Source: Polaromonas sp. SP1 (GTDB lineage Bacteria; Pseudomonadota; Gammaproteobacteria; Burkholderiales; Burkholderiaceae_C). Taken from it: a DNA stretch of 64,000 bases. Positions 40,881 to 49,606 of the stretch are shown here, piece by piece (positions within the stretch are counted from its first letter, which is position 1; each line of letters begins with the position of its first letter). The stretch lies in the NCBI RefSeq assembly GCF_003711205.1, contig NZ_CP031013.1:3824501-3888500 (forward strand). The letters are read 5' to 3'. The notes beneath the pieces are model-generated. The model was not told the DNA's origin and searched no databases. It saw nothing but the letters and a program-made list of their open reading frames with translations. The position numbers were made by a program, and so were the translations under genes.

Positions 40881-41216
40881 ATGAAAAGCCATCCCGCCTC
40901 CCGCCAGCTTGAGCTTGACCCCGGTGAATCGCTGTTTTTCCACAGCAAGGCCGGCAGCGCACTGATCAGCACCGCCGGCACCCTGCTGGTGACGGGCGCG
41001 CCGCGCTGGTTGGGCGAGCAGCTTGTGTGCAACAGCACGGTGCTGGAATCAGGGCAGGCGCACACCCTCGACCAGGACGGCTGGATCACCGTGACCGCCC
41101 AGCACGGCGGCGCGGTCTGCGTGGTGGCCCAGAAGGGCCGCCCCTGGCCATGGGCCGCGCTGGTGTCCGCCTGCGTTGCAGTATTCGGCCGATACCGCAG
41201 CGCCAAACCGGTCTAA
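40881..41216 (+). CDS. DUF2917 protein
   Basis: 111 residues. SLFFHSKAGSALISTAGTLLVTGAPRWLGEQLVCNSTVLESGQAHTLDQDGWITVTAQHGGAVCVV matches the beta-rich DUF2917 domain (strand-rich, cupin-like pattern with GxAxxL). The C-terminal 30 residues are basic and carry a hydrophobic stretch WPWAALVSACVAVFG. Role unknown. It is probably under control of the divergent MocR gene and followed by a LysE-type exporter gene 75 bp downstream. Confidence 0.65.
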   Translation: MKSHPASRQLELDPGESLFFHSKAGSALISTAGTLLVTGAPRWLGEQLVCNSTVLESGQAHTLDQDGWITVTAQHGGAVCVVAQKGRPWPWAALVSACVAVFGRYRSAKPV

Positions 41217-41291
41217 AGCCGTCGCGGTAAATTCGATCTGTTCCCCTTCCCCTTCTTATCTGTCATTCATCCGGCCCACGCCAACGACCCC

Positions 41292-41927
41292 ATGACCACC
41301 TCCGCCTGGCTCCTCTTCATCACCATTTCGCTTGTCACCGCGCTCAGCCCCGGGCCGGGCATTTTGCTGGCGGTGTCCAACGCCGTGGCGTGGGGGCCGC
41401 GCAAGACGCTGTGGAGCTCCGCCGGCAATGTGCTGGGCGTGTTTTCCGTGTCTGCCGCGGCCATGGCCGGCCTGGGCACCTTGCTGCACACCTCGGCCTG
41501 GCTGTTTGCAGTACTCAAAACCATAGGCGCGGTCTACCTGGTCTACCTCGGCTGGCGCCAGTGGACCAGCAAGACCTCGATGTTCGACACACCGCTGCCC
41601 GAGCAGACCCAGACAGGTAAAACCAATGCCGCGCTGTTCCGCCAGGGCCTGCTGGTGGCGCTGACCAACCCGAAGAGCATCCTCTTCTTCACCGCCCTCT
41701 TTCCCCAGTTCATCCGCCCCGAGGCCCCGGTGCTGCCGCAGTTCCTGGCCCTGACCAGCGCTTTCGCCGCCTGTGTGCTGGTGTCGCATCTGGCGTATGT
41801 GCTGCTGGCCCGCCACACCCACCGCTGGTTCGGCACGCCCCGCCGGGCGCGCATTTTCAACCGGCTGTGCGGTGGCGCCTTTGGCTTGCTGGGCTTGAGC
41901 CTGCTGCGGCTGAAAAGCCCCCAATAA
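41292..41927 (+). CDS. LysE/RhtB-family amino-acid exporter
   Basis: 211 residues with six helices. TALSPGPGILLAVSNAVAWGPRKTLWSSAGNVLGVF, VYLVYLGWRQW and RQGLLVALTNPKSILFFTALFPQFIRPEAPVLPQFLAL are the family blocks. It is a second copy of the exporter type at 38464 with clearly different sequence. It lies 24 bp upstream of ridA. RidA removes reactive 2-aminoacrylate made during amino-acid breakdown, so the pair suggests handling of excess amino acids. Confidence 0.85.
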   Translation: MTTSAWLLFITISLVTALSPGPGILLAVSNAVAWGPRKTLWSSAGNVLGVFSVSAAAMAGLGTLLHTSAWLFAVLKTIGAVYLVYLGWRQWTSKTSMFDTPLPEQTQTGKTNAALFRQGLLVALTNPKSILFFTALFPQFIRPEAPVLPQFLALTSAFAACVLVSHLAYVLLARHTHRWFGTPRRARIFNRLCGGAFGLLGLSLLRLKSPQ

Positions 41928-41951
41928 AACCAACACATAAAGGAATCCCCC

Positions 41952-42461
41952 ATGAGCGACTCCCGCGACACCCGCGACACCCGCGACACCCGCGACACCC
42001 GCTTCGCCGCCATCGAAAAAGCCCTCGGCTACAGCTTTGACGGCGAAATCAAGATAGGCGGTAACTACACCTCCACCGTGCAGCACGGCGATGTGGTTTA
42101 CGTCAGCGGCCAGGTGCCGCGCGTGGGCAGCACCGTGGTCGTCACCGGCCGCGCCGGAGCGGACGTGTCACTCACGCAGGCCCAACTCGGCGCCAAGGTG
42201 TGCGCCATGCGCGCGCTGGCGTTACTGCGGCAAAACCTGGGCAGCCTGGACCGCATCCAGCAGGTCATGCGGGTCACGGTCTACACGCAGTCCGCCACCG
42301 ATTTCACCCAGCAAAGCGAGGTAGCCGACGCCGCGTCGGAGGTGCTGCACACGGTGCTGGGCGCGGCGGGCATCCATACGCGCACCTCGGTGGGCGTGGC
42401 CCAGTTGCCCAAGAACGCGACGGTCGAGGTCGACCTGATCGCCGCCGTCACGCCGGCTTGA
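41952..42461 (+). CDS. RidA-family protein (reactive enamine/imine deaminase)
   Basis: 169 residues, longer than canonical RidA (about 130) because of an N-terminal repeat. The RidA core runs from about residue 20: GEIKIGGNYTSTVQHGDVVYVSGQVPRVGSTVVVTGRAGADVSLTQAQLGAKVCAMRALALLRQNLGSLDRIQQVMRVTVYTQSATDF, ending HTRTSVGVAQLPKNATVEVDLIAAV. The Arg of HTRTSVGVAQLP corresponds to the ligand-binding Arg. The repeat (RDT)4 precedes the core. The gene starts 24 bp after the exporter, with AAAGGA upstream, so it is cotranscribed. It has no signal peptide. Confidence 0.85.
   Translation: MSDSRDTRDTRDTRDTRFAAIEKALGYSFDGEIKIGGNYTSTVQHGDVVYVSGQVPRVGSTVVVTGRAGADVSLTQAQLGAKVCAMRALALLRQNLGSLDRIQQVMRVTVYTQSATDFTQQSEVADAASEVLHTVLGAAGIHTRTSVGVAQLPKNATVEVDLIAAVTPA
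41964..41999 (+). repeat. Four 9-bp tandem repeats in the start of ridA-like gene
   Basis: CGCGACACC is repeated four times in frame, encoding Arg-Asp-Thr each. Copy number changes by slippage would not shift the frame. It is a minisatellite just after the start codon. Confidence 0.85.
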
Positions 42462-42480
42462 ACCGGCGAGCCCGATCCCG

Positions 42481-43653
42481 TCAGTTCGCGGGCAGCAGGC
42501 GGATCAGCTTGCCGTTGCTGTTGTCCGTCAGCACGTAGAGCAGGCCGTCCGGCCCCTGTTTCACATCGCGGATGCGTTCGCCCACCTCGGTGAGCAGCTT
42601 GTTCTCGCGCACCACCTTGCCGCTGAAGGGCGCCGACAGCTCGATCCGGTTGAGGTAGCCGAACTTGAGCGAGCCCACAAACAGGTTGCCCTGCCAGGCC
42701 TTGCCGTAGCGCTCGCTGGTCAAGAACGCCATGCCCGAAGGCGCGATCGACGGCACCCAGTAATGCAGCGGCTGCTGCATGCCGGCCTTTTCGGTGAGGC
42801 CCTCGCCGATCTTGCCGCCGCCGTAGTTCTCGCCGTAGGTGACCACGGGCCAGCCGTAATTGGCGCCGGGTTCGGGAAGGTTGATCTCGTCGCCGCCTTG
42901 CGGGCCGTGCTCGTGCATCCACAAGGCGCCGTCGGGCGCCAGCGTGGCGCCCTGGGCGTTGCGGTGGCCGTAGCTCCAGATCTCCGGCAGCGCCCCGGCC
43001 TTGCCCACAAACGGGTTGTCTTTGGGCACCGTGCCGTCCTTGTTGATGCGCACGATCTTGCCGTGGTGGTTGTCCAGCGTCTGGGCGTCTTCCTTGCGGG
43101 AATAACGGTCGCCCAGCGTGAGGAAAAGCGGGCCATCTGCAGCGCCATTCGCGCCGCCGGCCCGGCTTTCAACGATGCGGCAGCCGAAATGCGCGGTGCT
43201 GGCGAACTTGGGCTTCTGGCTGAAGATGACTTTGAGGTTCTCGAGCCGGCTGTCGTCGGCGCTCAAGGTCGCCCGCGCCAGCGCCGTGCTGTTGCCGCCC
43301 CCGCTGGCCGCCGGCTCTGAATAGCAAAAATAGACCGTGCGGTTGCGGGCAAAGTCGCTGTCGGCCAGCACATCCAGCAAACCGCCCTGCCCGCCGGCCG
43401 CCACCCGGGGCACCCCCGCCAGCGCGGCCGAGGCCTTGCCGTCCGTCGCGATCACCCGCATCCGGCCGGGGCGCTCGGTTACCAGAAAGCGCCCCTCCGG
43501 CAAAAACGCCACACCCCAGGGGTTTTCAAGCCCGGCGGCCACCGTTTGCGGCCGCACCGCCTGGCCCCAGGCAGGCTGAGTGGCTAAAACCGCCACCGAT
43601 ATTGCTATCAAAAAAGGAGCTATAAGTGCACGTGGCGATTGGGCTGGAGGCAT
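42481..43653 (-). CDS. PQQ-dependent soluble-type sugar dehydrogenase (aldose sugar dehydrogenase)
   Basis: 390 residues from the ATG at 43653 (AGGGA upstream). A Sec signal peptide ends near PAWGQA. The six-bladed beta-propeller shows AAGLENPWGVAFLPEGRFLVTERPGRMRV, GQGGLLDVLADSDFA, GDRYSRKEDAQTLDNHHGKIVRINKDGTVPKDNPFVG, WSYGHRNAQGATLAPDGALWMHEHGPQGGDEINLP and GMAFLTSERYGKAWQGNLFVGSL. In this family the active-site His and the WxxGxRNxQG loop bind PQQ and calcium. It oxidises aldose sugars in the periplasm. The N-terminus is built from a dispersed repeat, see 43602-43660. No PQQ synthesis genes are in the window. Confidence 0.85.
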   Translation of the reverse strand: MPPAQSPRALIAPFLIAISVAVLATQPAWGQAVRPQTVAAGLENPWGVAFLPEGRFLVTERPGRMRVIATDGKASAALAGVPRVAAGGQGGLLDVLADSDFARNRTVYFCYSEPAASGGGNSTALARATLSADDSRLENLKVIFSQKPKFASTAHFGCRIVESRAGGANGAADGPLFLTLGDRYSRKEDAQTLDNHHGKIVRINKDGTVPKDNPFVGKAGALPEIWSYGHRNAQGATLAPDGALWMHEHGPQGGDEINLPEPGANYGWPVVTYGENYGGGKIGEGLTEKAGMQQPLHYWVPSIAPSGMAFLTSERYGKAWQGNLFVGSLKFGYLNRIELSAPFSGKVVRENKLLTEVGERIRDVKQGPDGLLYVLTDNSNGKLIRLLPAN

Positions 43654-43660
43654 ATTTGAT
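43602..43660 (+). repeat. Dispersed repeat copy E, overlapping the start and signal peptide of the sugar dehydrogenase
   Basis: TTGCTATCAAAAAAGGAGC at 43602-43620 and GGGCTGGAGGC at 43641-43651, with the same length as copy F. Read on the minus strand, the coding sequence of MPPAQSPRALIAPFLIAI comes from this element. The start codon ATG (43653-43651) lies within the conserved half. Confidence 0.75.
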
Positions 43661-43852
43661 CCCTGAAGTTGGTGCTGACCGGGCGCGAACCGCCGCTGCC
43701 AGCCATTGCACCCGAAAACACGGCCGGTGAGGCTGTTTTTACGCCCCAAATCGTATGTAAACATAGCATCCAGACCAAAAACAAGGGTTTTCGCGTACAC
43801 AAAACCGTTACAAATCAATGGTTTGAATACGTTATCAAGAACGGACTTGAGG

Positions 43853-43882
43853 TTGACGTAGGACAGATCTGTCAAGTATCCT
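43853..43882 (+). promoter_or_regulatory. Possible promoter and operator of the NlpC/P60 gene
   Basis: TTGACG (43853-43858), an 18-bp spacer and TATCCT (43877-43882). The 12-bp palindrome GACAGATCTGTC (43862-43873) lies within the spacer. The -10 ends only 7 bp before the ATG, which would make the mRNA leaderless, so a different promoter upstream is possible. Confidence 0.4.
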
Positions 43883-43889
43883 AGGCGCC

Positions 43890-44588
43890 ATGCGAAAAAT
43901 TGCCCCTGCGCTCATCATTGCCTCTGCCGCCTGGCTGGCAATCAACGCGCACGCGGCGCCGAACCACGCGGCCGATGACATGGACAAACTGCTGGCCGAC
44001 AAAGGCCTGCTGAACAAAATTGAGCATGTCCGCCAAAACGTCAGCAACAAGGCTTCCGAGCTGGTCGTCAACGCCATGGGCTTCCTGGGCGTGCCCTACA
44101 AGCGCGGCGGCAACACCGCCGAAACCGGTTTTGACTGCAGCGGCTTTGTACGCGCCATTTACGAACAAAGTGTCGGCCTGCTGCTACCGCGCCGCGCCGA
44201 GCAGCAAGCCGCCGCCACCCAGCGCATCGACAAAAACGACCTGCAGCCCGGCGACCTGGTGTTTTTCAACACCATGCGCCGCGCCTTCAGCCATGTCGGC
44301 ATTTATGTGGGCGACGGCAAATTCATCCACTCCCCCAAGCCCGGCGCCGAAGTGCGCGTCGAAAGCCTGAGCGTGAGCTACTGGCAGCGCCGCTTTGACG
44401 GCGCCCGCCGCGTGCAGGCCGACGGCGCCGCAGGCCAGGACACGCAACGCACCGCCGCCCTGCCGGCTGCGCAGCCCCAGGCGGCGCAACTCGCCGTGGA
44501 GACCCAGGCGGCGCAGGCTTCGGCTTCGCAGCTCACGGTGGCCCAGCAGACGCAACTGCTGATGCAGCAAGAGCAATACAGACGCTGA
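43890..44588 (+). CDS. Periplasmic NlpC/P60 endopeptidase
   Basis: 232 residues. A Sec signal peptide (IIASAAWLAINAHA) is followed by a NlpC/P60 domain at about residues 55-165 with the catalytic Cys in ETGFDCSGFVRAIYEQ, His in AFSHVGIYVGDGKFIHSPKPG, and a second His in that stretch. These cut D-gamma-Glu-mDAP bonds in peptidoglycan. The last 65 residues are Ala/Gln-rich (AAQPQAAQLAVETQAAQASASQ) with no cell-wall-binding domain. It is an independent gene followed by a strong terminator. Confidence 0.88.
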   Translation: MRKIAPALIIASAAWLAINAHAAPNHAADDMDKLLADKGLLNKIEHVRQNVSNKASELVVNAMGFLGVPYKRGGNTAETGFDCSGFVRAIYEQSVGLLLPRRAEQQAAATQRIDKNDLQPGDLVFFNTMRRAFSHVGIYVGDGKFIHSPKPGAEVRVESLSVSYWQRRFDGARRVQADGAAGQDTQRTAALPAAQPQAAQLAVETQAAQASASQLTVAQQTQLLMQQEQYRR

Positions 44589-44625
44589 TCGACGCTATTC
44601 GGCGCTGATCGGCGCTATCGACACC

Positions 44626-44650
44626 AACCGGCGCCAAGCCGGTTTTTTTT
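44626..44650 (+). terminator. Rho-independent terminator after the NlpC/P60 gene
   Basis: Perfect 7-bp stem AACCGGC (44626-44632) and GCCGGTT (44638-44644) with loop GCCAA and eight T in a row (44643-44650). It is 38 bp after the stop codon, on the plus strand. Confidence 0.9.
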
Positions 44651-44686
44651 CGCCCCTGCCCGGCCCCCGGGCCTCTGCTCAGCCCC

Positions 44687-47600
44687 TCAGTCTTTCTCCT
44701 TTTCCTTCCCGTCCTTCCCGTCCTTCCCGCTTTCCCCTTCATGGCCTGGCGACATGTCCAGCTCGACCGCCTGGCCGTTGTCGATGGCCTCGCCGGCGCC
44801 GGACGGTTTGCTGCGGCCCACGGCTTGCTCTCCCCCGCTTGCCAAAACGCCGGCCTGGGCCAGCTGAAGCACAGGCTCATCGGCGCCGTTGCCCTCGGCC
44901 TGGCTGCTGCCGGTGGGGATCACGCGGTTGTTCTCCGCGTTGGACGACAGCTGCTGGTTGCCCTGGGGCCTGCCGTTCACGTTGACCAGGCCGCTGCCCG
45001 AATTGGTGACCTGCCCGAAGTTGCCGCTGACGGTGCCGCTGGGGGCGTTCATCGTGACCTGGGACGACGAGCCGGACAGATGGGCATCGCTGACGGCGGC
45101 CACTTCCACCACGGGCGCGACGACGTTGGCGACGACAGAATCGCCGGCCAGCGAAGCGGAGCCCGAGGCCACCACATTCACATTCACATCGCCCTGTGCC
45201 TGCACCGTCACGTTGTTCCCGCTGATGCTGCCGGTGATGTCGCCTGTGCTGCTGGTGATCTGCACATTGCCCTGGCTGGTGGTGGTGCCCGTCACGTCGC
45301 CGACGGCGGCCACTGCCACCGTGCTGGCCGTCACGTTGGCCGAGACGTCGCCGCCGCTGGTGACCTGCACGGCGCCCAGACTGATGGTGGAGCCGCTGAC
45401 GTCGCCGCCGGCGTTCAGCGTGTTGGTGGCGCTGGCATCCTGCCCGCGCAGGGTGTGGTCGCTCAGCGCGACATTGCCCAGCGCGTCAATCCCGTAGCCC
45501 TTGACCCACAGCGTGCTGTCCAGGCTGTAGCCGTTGGACACCACCTCCAGCCGGCCGAGCGCGTTGGCCTCGGTGCCGCCCGACACCATGTGCACATTGC
45601 CGCGGTTGGCGCCTGAGCCGGCCAGCAGGCTCAGCGCGCGGGCCGTGCTGCCGGCATTCTGGATGTCGCCGTTGAGCGTGATGTCGGCGCCCTGGGTGGC
45701 GAGTGTGGTGTCGCCCAGCAGGCTGACGGGCGCATTGAACACGATGCCGCCGGCGCCGTCGGCTGTCACCGTGCCGCTGACGCCGGAGCCTGCCGCGCCG
45801 CTTGTGAGTGAAAGGCTGTGCACGGTGGCGCCGTTAAAGAACAGGTTGAACGGGTTGCTCACCACCACGTTCTCGGCATAGGTGCCCGCACCCACGTTGA
45901 TGCCGGCGCCGTTGGCCGCGTTGCCCAGCGCCGTGCCGATGGACATCGCCTGGCTGCCGCCGCCCAGCAGGTTGCCGGTGCCGACGTGGAAGTTCTGCGT
46001 GGCCTGCGCGCCGTTCCAGCCCTGCACATAGCTGGAGGCCGAGCTGCCCAGGTTGACGGCGAAGTCGAAGGCGTTTTGCTGCGAGGCCTGCAGCCAGGTG
46101 TACTGGTTGTTGCTATTGGCCGTGCTGGCGTTGCGCACGGCAAAGTCAAAGCCGGCGATGTTGAGCGTGCCGAAGTCGCGGCTGGCCGACTCGTCCTGCA
46201 GGTAGACCGGGTTGCGCTCGGTAAAGCTGTTGTTGGCCGCCACCGTGATGTTGTTCATCTGCTGGTTGTAGGCGCGGTTGGCCTGGTAGAGCGCCAGGCC
46301 GCCCCAAGCGTTGTTGCGCGTGGTCGAATTGGTGATCGTCACATTGGCGCTGTCGGTCAGCTGGATGCCGGCGCCCTGCGTGCTGCCGCTGTTGTTGCCC
46401 ACCGGCGCGCCGTCGGCCGTGACGTGGTCGATGACCGCGCCGTCCACGCCGTTCAGGTCGAGCTCGGCCCGGCCCGCGCCGCGGCTGGTGACGTTGCTGA
46501 TTGAAAAGTTGTGCAGCCGCGCCGACGCGCCGCCCGAAGGCGCCACCTTGATGCCGTAGGACGCGGCCACATTGGCACTCGGGCCGTACAGCGTGAAGTC
46601 CCGCAGCGACACGTTGTCCGCCGTGACCTGGATGCCGTAGCCGTTCACGCCGCTCGCATCGATCACGGTGGACCCCTGGCCAGCACCGGCCAGCGTCATG
46701 CTGCGGTCCACCGTGACGGTGCGGGCCTGTACATGGGTGCCGCTGCCCACGTTCACCGTGCCGCCCGCCACGACGGCGTCGACACCGCGCTGCAGGCTGC
46801 CGCTGTTTTGCGTGACATAGACATTGCCGTCCGTCCAGGTCACCAGGCCGCGGCCGGTGGCGTCCAGCGCGTGGGTCACGCGGTCTTCAATGGCAAAACC
46901 GTCGGCCGCGCCGACAAAGACGGCGCCGCGGGCGTCCACCTTCACGGCGTCCACCGAGATGTCCTGCCCGTTGTTTTTGAACTGGGTGCCGCCGCTGATG
47001 GTGACCGTGGGCTGGCCGCCGCTGCCGTTGCGCAGGGTTTCCACACGCAGGCCGGTGCGGGCGGAGTCCTCGATGCTGCCGCCCGAAATATTGACGCTTT
47101 GCAGGCTGGCCGGCGCCGCGGTGTAGTCCGTGCTGTCGCCGGCGATGCCGCGCGTCTTGATCACCACCGCCGCAGCCGTCGGGCTATTGGAGCTGTAGCC
47201 CGAGTTTTTGACCACCACGTTGTCGAAGTTGATCGAATTGAAGGCGTCGTACTTCAGGTTGATGTCGATGCCCGCGCCGTACTGCTGGTGCTGCGACGAA
47301 CTGGCCGGCGCGCCGTAGTTGCCGGCGTTGCTGACGGTGACGTTCCTGAGCGTCAGGTCGTTGGCGGTCTCCAGGTAAAAGCCCTTGAAGGTCGGGCCGT
47401 CGATGGTGACGTTCTCAAACAGGGCATTGGCAAAAGAGCCCGTGGCGACCGGCTGGCCGCCCACCATCTGGTAGCCGTTGTAGGTCTGCACGCCGATCTG
47501 CCCGCCGGTGATGCTGCTGTTGAGCATGCGGAAGTTGTCGGCGCGGGTCGCCGTGCCGTTGCGCATGCCGAAGGTGTTGTTGTTGAAGGCCACGCGGTTG

Positions 47601-49543
47601 ACCGTCACGTTGTTCGAAGTGCCGTTAAGGCGCAGCCCGTACAGGTAGTCGGCGATGGACAGGTCGGACAGCGTGACGTTGGAGGCGTTGTTGATGGTCA
47701 CCGCGTCGCCGGCGCCCGCGGCGGCCGACCGCAGCACGGTTTGCCCGGCGCCCGCGCCGTCCAGCGTCAGCGACTTGCCGATGACGACGCTGCCGCTGTA
47801 ATTGCCGGCCGCCACATTCACCGTGCCGCCCGTCACCACGGCGTCCACGCCGGCCTGGATGCTGCCTAGCGGGTTGAGCAGGCTGCCCTGCGCGCCGCCG
47901 GCGCCGTTGGCCGCCACGTTCACATGCGTGCGGTTGGACGAGGTATACGCCTGGTCCTGCACCGACCAGCCGCCGTTGGCCGCGCTCAGGGCCAGCAGGG
48001 ATTGCTGCCACCCCAGCGTCGGCGCCGCAGCCATAGGGTTGCTGAGAATATTTCCACCCGACAGATAGCCGTTCAGGTGCAGGTTCATCCCCCACTCGTT
48101 GCCGACCGGCCCCTGGCTGTTGCCGGCCAGGGTGATGCCGGCGCCGTCGGTGTATTGCACCGAGATGGCGCTCTTGGTGTTTTCAATCCGGTTGCCGGTC
48201 ACGCTGCCGGTGTTGCGCCCGTCGATCAGGATGCCGTTGCGCACATCGTGGATGTTGTTGTTGGCGATGGTGAAGCCGGTCACGCCGTTGGCGACCGCGA
48301 TGCCGCGGGTGATTCCCGAACCCCAGGCATAACTGGTGTAAGGCTGGTTGACGGGGCCGGCGATCTCCATCCCGGTGACCGTCACGTTGTTGGCTGTGAT
48401 GCTGATGCCGTTGAGCTGGCCGGCCGTGTCGGGCACCTCGATCTTCGCGCCCGCCAGGCCGGTCAGCGTCATGTTGGCCTTGTTGAGCGCCACCTGCTCT
48501 GCATAGTTGCCGGCATGCACATCGACCGCCGCGCCCGCACCCGGGCTGCCGGTCTTGGCGATGTTCACCGCGTCCTGGATGCGCGCGCCGCTGTACACGT
48601 CCACCCGGTTGGCGTTGCCGCTGACATTGGGCGCCTGCAGCGCCGACTTGAGCACCACGGCGTGGCCGTTGACGACGATGGCGTTGCTGGCCTGCTGCAC
48701 GCCTTCCAGGTTGATCACACCCGACAGCAGGTTGGCGGCATCGCCGACGCCCAGGCGCAAGGTGGCGCCGTCCAGGCTGGCGCCTGCCGTGTTGGACACG
48801 CTGTTGCCGGTGGCGCCCGTGGGGATGGCGAATTCATAAAGCCCTCCGTTCAGCGACACCGTGGCGGCCGTGCTGCCCCCCAGCGCGATCGTGCCGCCGG
48901 TGGCGGTGATGCTGCCCTGGTTGGTGACCGAGGGCGCGACCAGCGCCACCAGCCCGGCGCCCTGCGCGGTAATGCTGCCCTCGTTGGTGATGCTGCCTGC
49001 AGCACCGGTGATCAGCGCGCCGCCGGTATTGATGAAATTGTTCACATCGATGTTGCCGGTGGTGGCAATGAGCGAACCCACATTCACGGTGGCGGTCTGT
49101 CCGAACATCACGCCGTTCGGGTTCATCAGCATGACGGTGCCGGGCGCCGTGAGGCTGCCGAGAATCTGCGAAGGGTTGGCGTCGCCCGTGACCCGGTTGA
49201 GCATGGCGGACCCCGCGCCGGGCTGCAGGATCTGCACCGCCTTGCCGGCATCGATGTTGAAGGACGCCCAGTCCACCACGGCCCGCGCGCTCGTCTGGTT
49301 GATGGTCAGCTGGTTGCCAGCAACGCAGCCGGCGACGCAGGGGGAGATCGTCCCGGAAAACACCGTCCCGTTTTGCGGCAGGCCCGCACCGCCGGCGATG
49401 TCTATCGTCCAGCCCGCCGGTGAAAACAGCAGCGCCACCGCGGCGGGGAGCGCTTTCAGTGCGAAGGATTTGCGGCGCAGCGCCGGAAGGGCCGGAAGGG
49501 CCGGGATGACCGGGAGGACCGGAAAGTAAAGATCAGCTTGCAT
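44687..49543 (-). CDS. TpsA-type exoprotein (filamentous haemagglutinin N-terminal domain plus beta-helix)
   Basis: 1618 residues. The start has AGAGG upstream. After an unusual Pro/Ala/Leu-rich N-terminus and signal region comes the TPS domain (about 55-330) with NPNGVMFGQTATVNVGSLIATTGNIDVNNFINTGG and TNQGSITATGGTIALGG. Residues 330-1350 are right-handed beta-helix with three NosD-like modules (each a GTVNVxxGxY start, SLTLDGAGAGQTV middle and NVTVxD type rungs). The C-terminal 260 residues hold short repeats, ending PGHEGESGKDGKDGKEKEKD. The TpsB transporter is encoded upstream in the same operon and should secrete this protein. Function (adhesin, contact or other) is unknown. Confidence 0.85.
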   Translation of the reverse strand: MQADLYFPVLPVIPALPALPALRRKSFALKALPAAVALLFSPAGWTIDIAGGAGLPQNGTVFSGTISPCVAGCVAGNQLTINQTSARAVVDWASFNIDAGKAVQILQPGAGSAMLNRVTGDANPSQILGSLTAPGTVMLMNPNGVMFGQTATVNVGSLIATTGNIDVNNFINTGGALITGAAGSITNEGSITAQGAGLVALVAPSVTNQGSITATGGTIALGGSTAATVSLNGGLYEFAIPTGATGNSVSNTAGASLDGATLRLGVGDAANLLSGVINLEGVQQASNAIVVNGHAVVLKSALQAPNVSGNANRVDVYSGARIQDAVNIAKTGSPGAGAAVDVHAGNYAEQVALNKANMTLTGLAGAKIEVPDTAGQLNGISITANNVTVTGMEIAGPVNQPYTSYAWGSGITRGIAVANGVTGFTIANNNIHDVRNGILIDGRNTGSVTGNRIENTKSAISVQYTDGAGITLAGNSQGPVGNEWGMNLHLNGYLSGGNILSNPMAAAPTLGWQQSLLALSAANGGWSVQDQAYTSSNRTHVNVAANGAGGAQGSLLNPLGSIQAGVDAVVTGGTVNVAAGNYSGSVVIGKSLTLDGAGAGQTVLRSAAAGAGDAVTINNASNVTLSDLSIADYLYGLRLNGTSNNVTVNRVAFNNNTFGMRNGTATRADNFRMLNSSITGGQIGVQTYNGYQMVGGQPVATGSFANALFENVTIDGPTFKGFYLETANDLTLRNVTVSNAGNYGAPASSSQHQQYGAGIDINLKYDAFNSINFDNVVVKNSGYSSNSPTAAAVVIKTRGIAGDSTDYTAAPASLQSVNISGGSIEDSARTGLRVETLRNGSGGQPTVTISGGTQFKNNGQDISVDAVKVDARGAVFVGAADGFAIEDRVTHALDATGRGLVTWTDGNVYVTQNSGSLQRGVDAVVAGGTVNVGSGTHVQARTVTVDRSMTLAGAGQGSTVIDASGVNGYGIQVTADNVSLRDFTLYGPSANVAASYGIKVAPSGGASARLHNFSISNVTSRGAGRAELDLNGVDGAVIDHVTADGAPVGNNSGSTQGAGIQLTDSANVTITNSTTRNNAWGGLALYQANRAYNQQMNNITVAANNSFTERNPVYLQDESASRDFGTLNIAGFDFAVRNASTANSNNQYTWLQASQQNAFDFAVNLGSSASSYVQGWNGAQATQNFHVGTGNLLGGGSQAMSIGTALGNAANGAGINVGAGTYAENVVVSNPFNLFFNGATVHSLSLTSGAAGSGVSGTVTADGAGGIVFNAPVSLLGDTTLATQGADITLNGDIQNAGSTARALSLLAGSGANRGNVHMVSGGTEANALGRLEVVSNGYSLDSTLWVKGYGIDALGNVALSDHTLRGQDASATNTLNAGGDVSGSTISLGAVQVTSGGDVSANVTASTVAVAAVGDVTGTTTSQGNVQITSSTGDITGSISGNNVTVQAQGDVNVNVVASGSASLAGDSVVANVVAPVVEVAAVSDAHLSGSSSQVTMNAPSGTVSGNFGQVTNSGSGLVNVNGRPQGNQQLSSNAENNRVIPTGSSQAEGNGADEPVLQLAQAGVLASGGEQAVGRSKPSGAGEAIDNGQAVELDMSPGHEGESGKDGKDGKEKEKD

Positions 49544-49606
49544 GGAACACCTCTTGATGCAAAAAGGCCAATGACATGGAATGACGTCGAATAAGACAGC
49601 GCGCTT

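Noticed and set aside
46511-47869. Long plus-strand open frame opposite tpsA
   Set aside because: Its residues (AVHRDGA, VVDG, AAHVHRAARH) are typical of antisense frames of repeat-rich GC genes, and tpsA is secure from the TPS domain and the tpsB neighbour.
49544-49606. Separate promoter for tpsA
   Set aside because: Only 63 bp separate tpsB and tpsA and no -35/-10 pair is evident; cotranscription is simpler.
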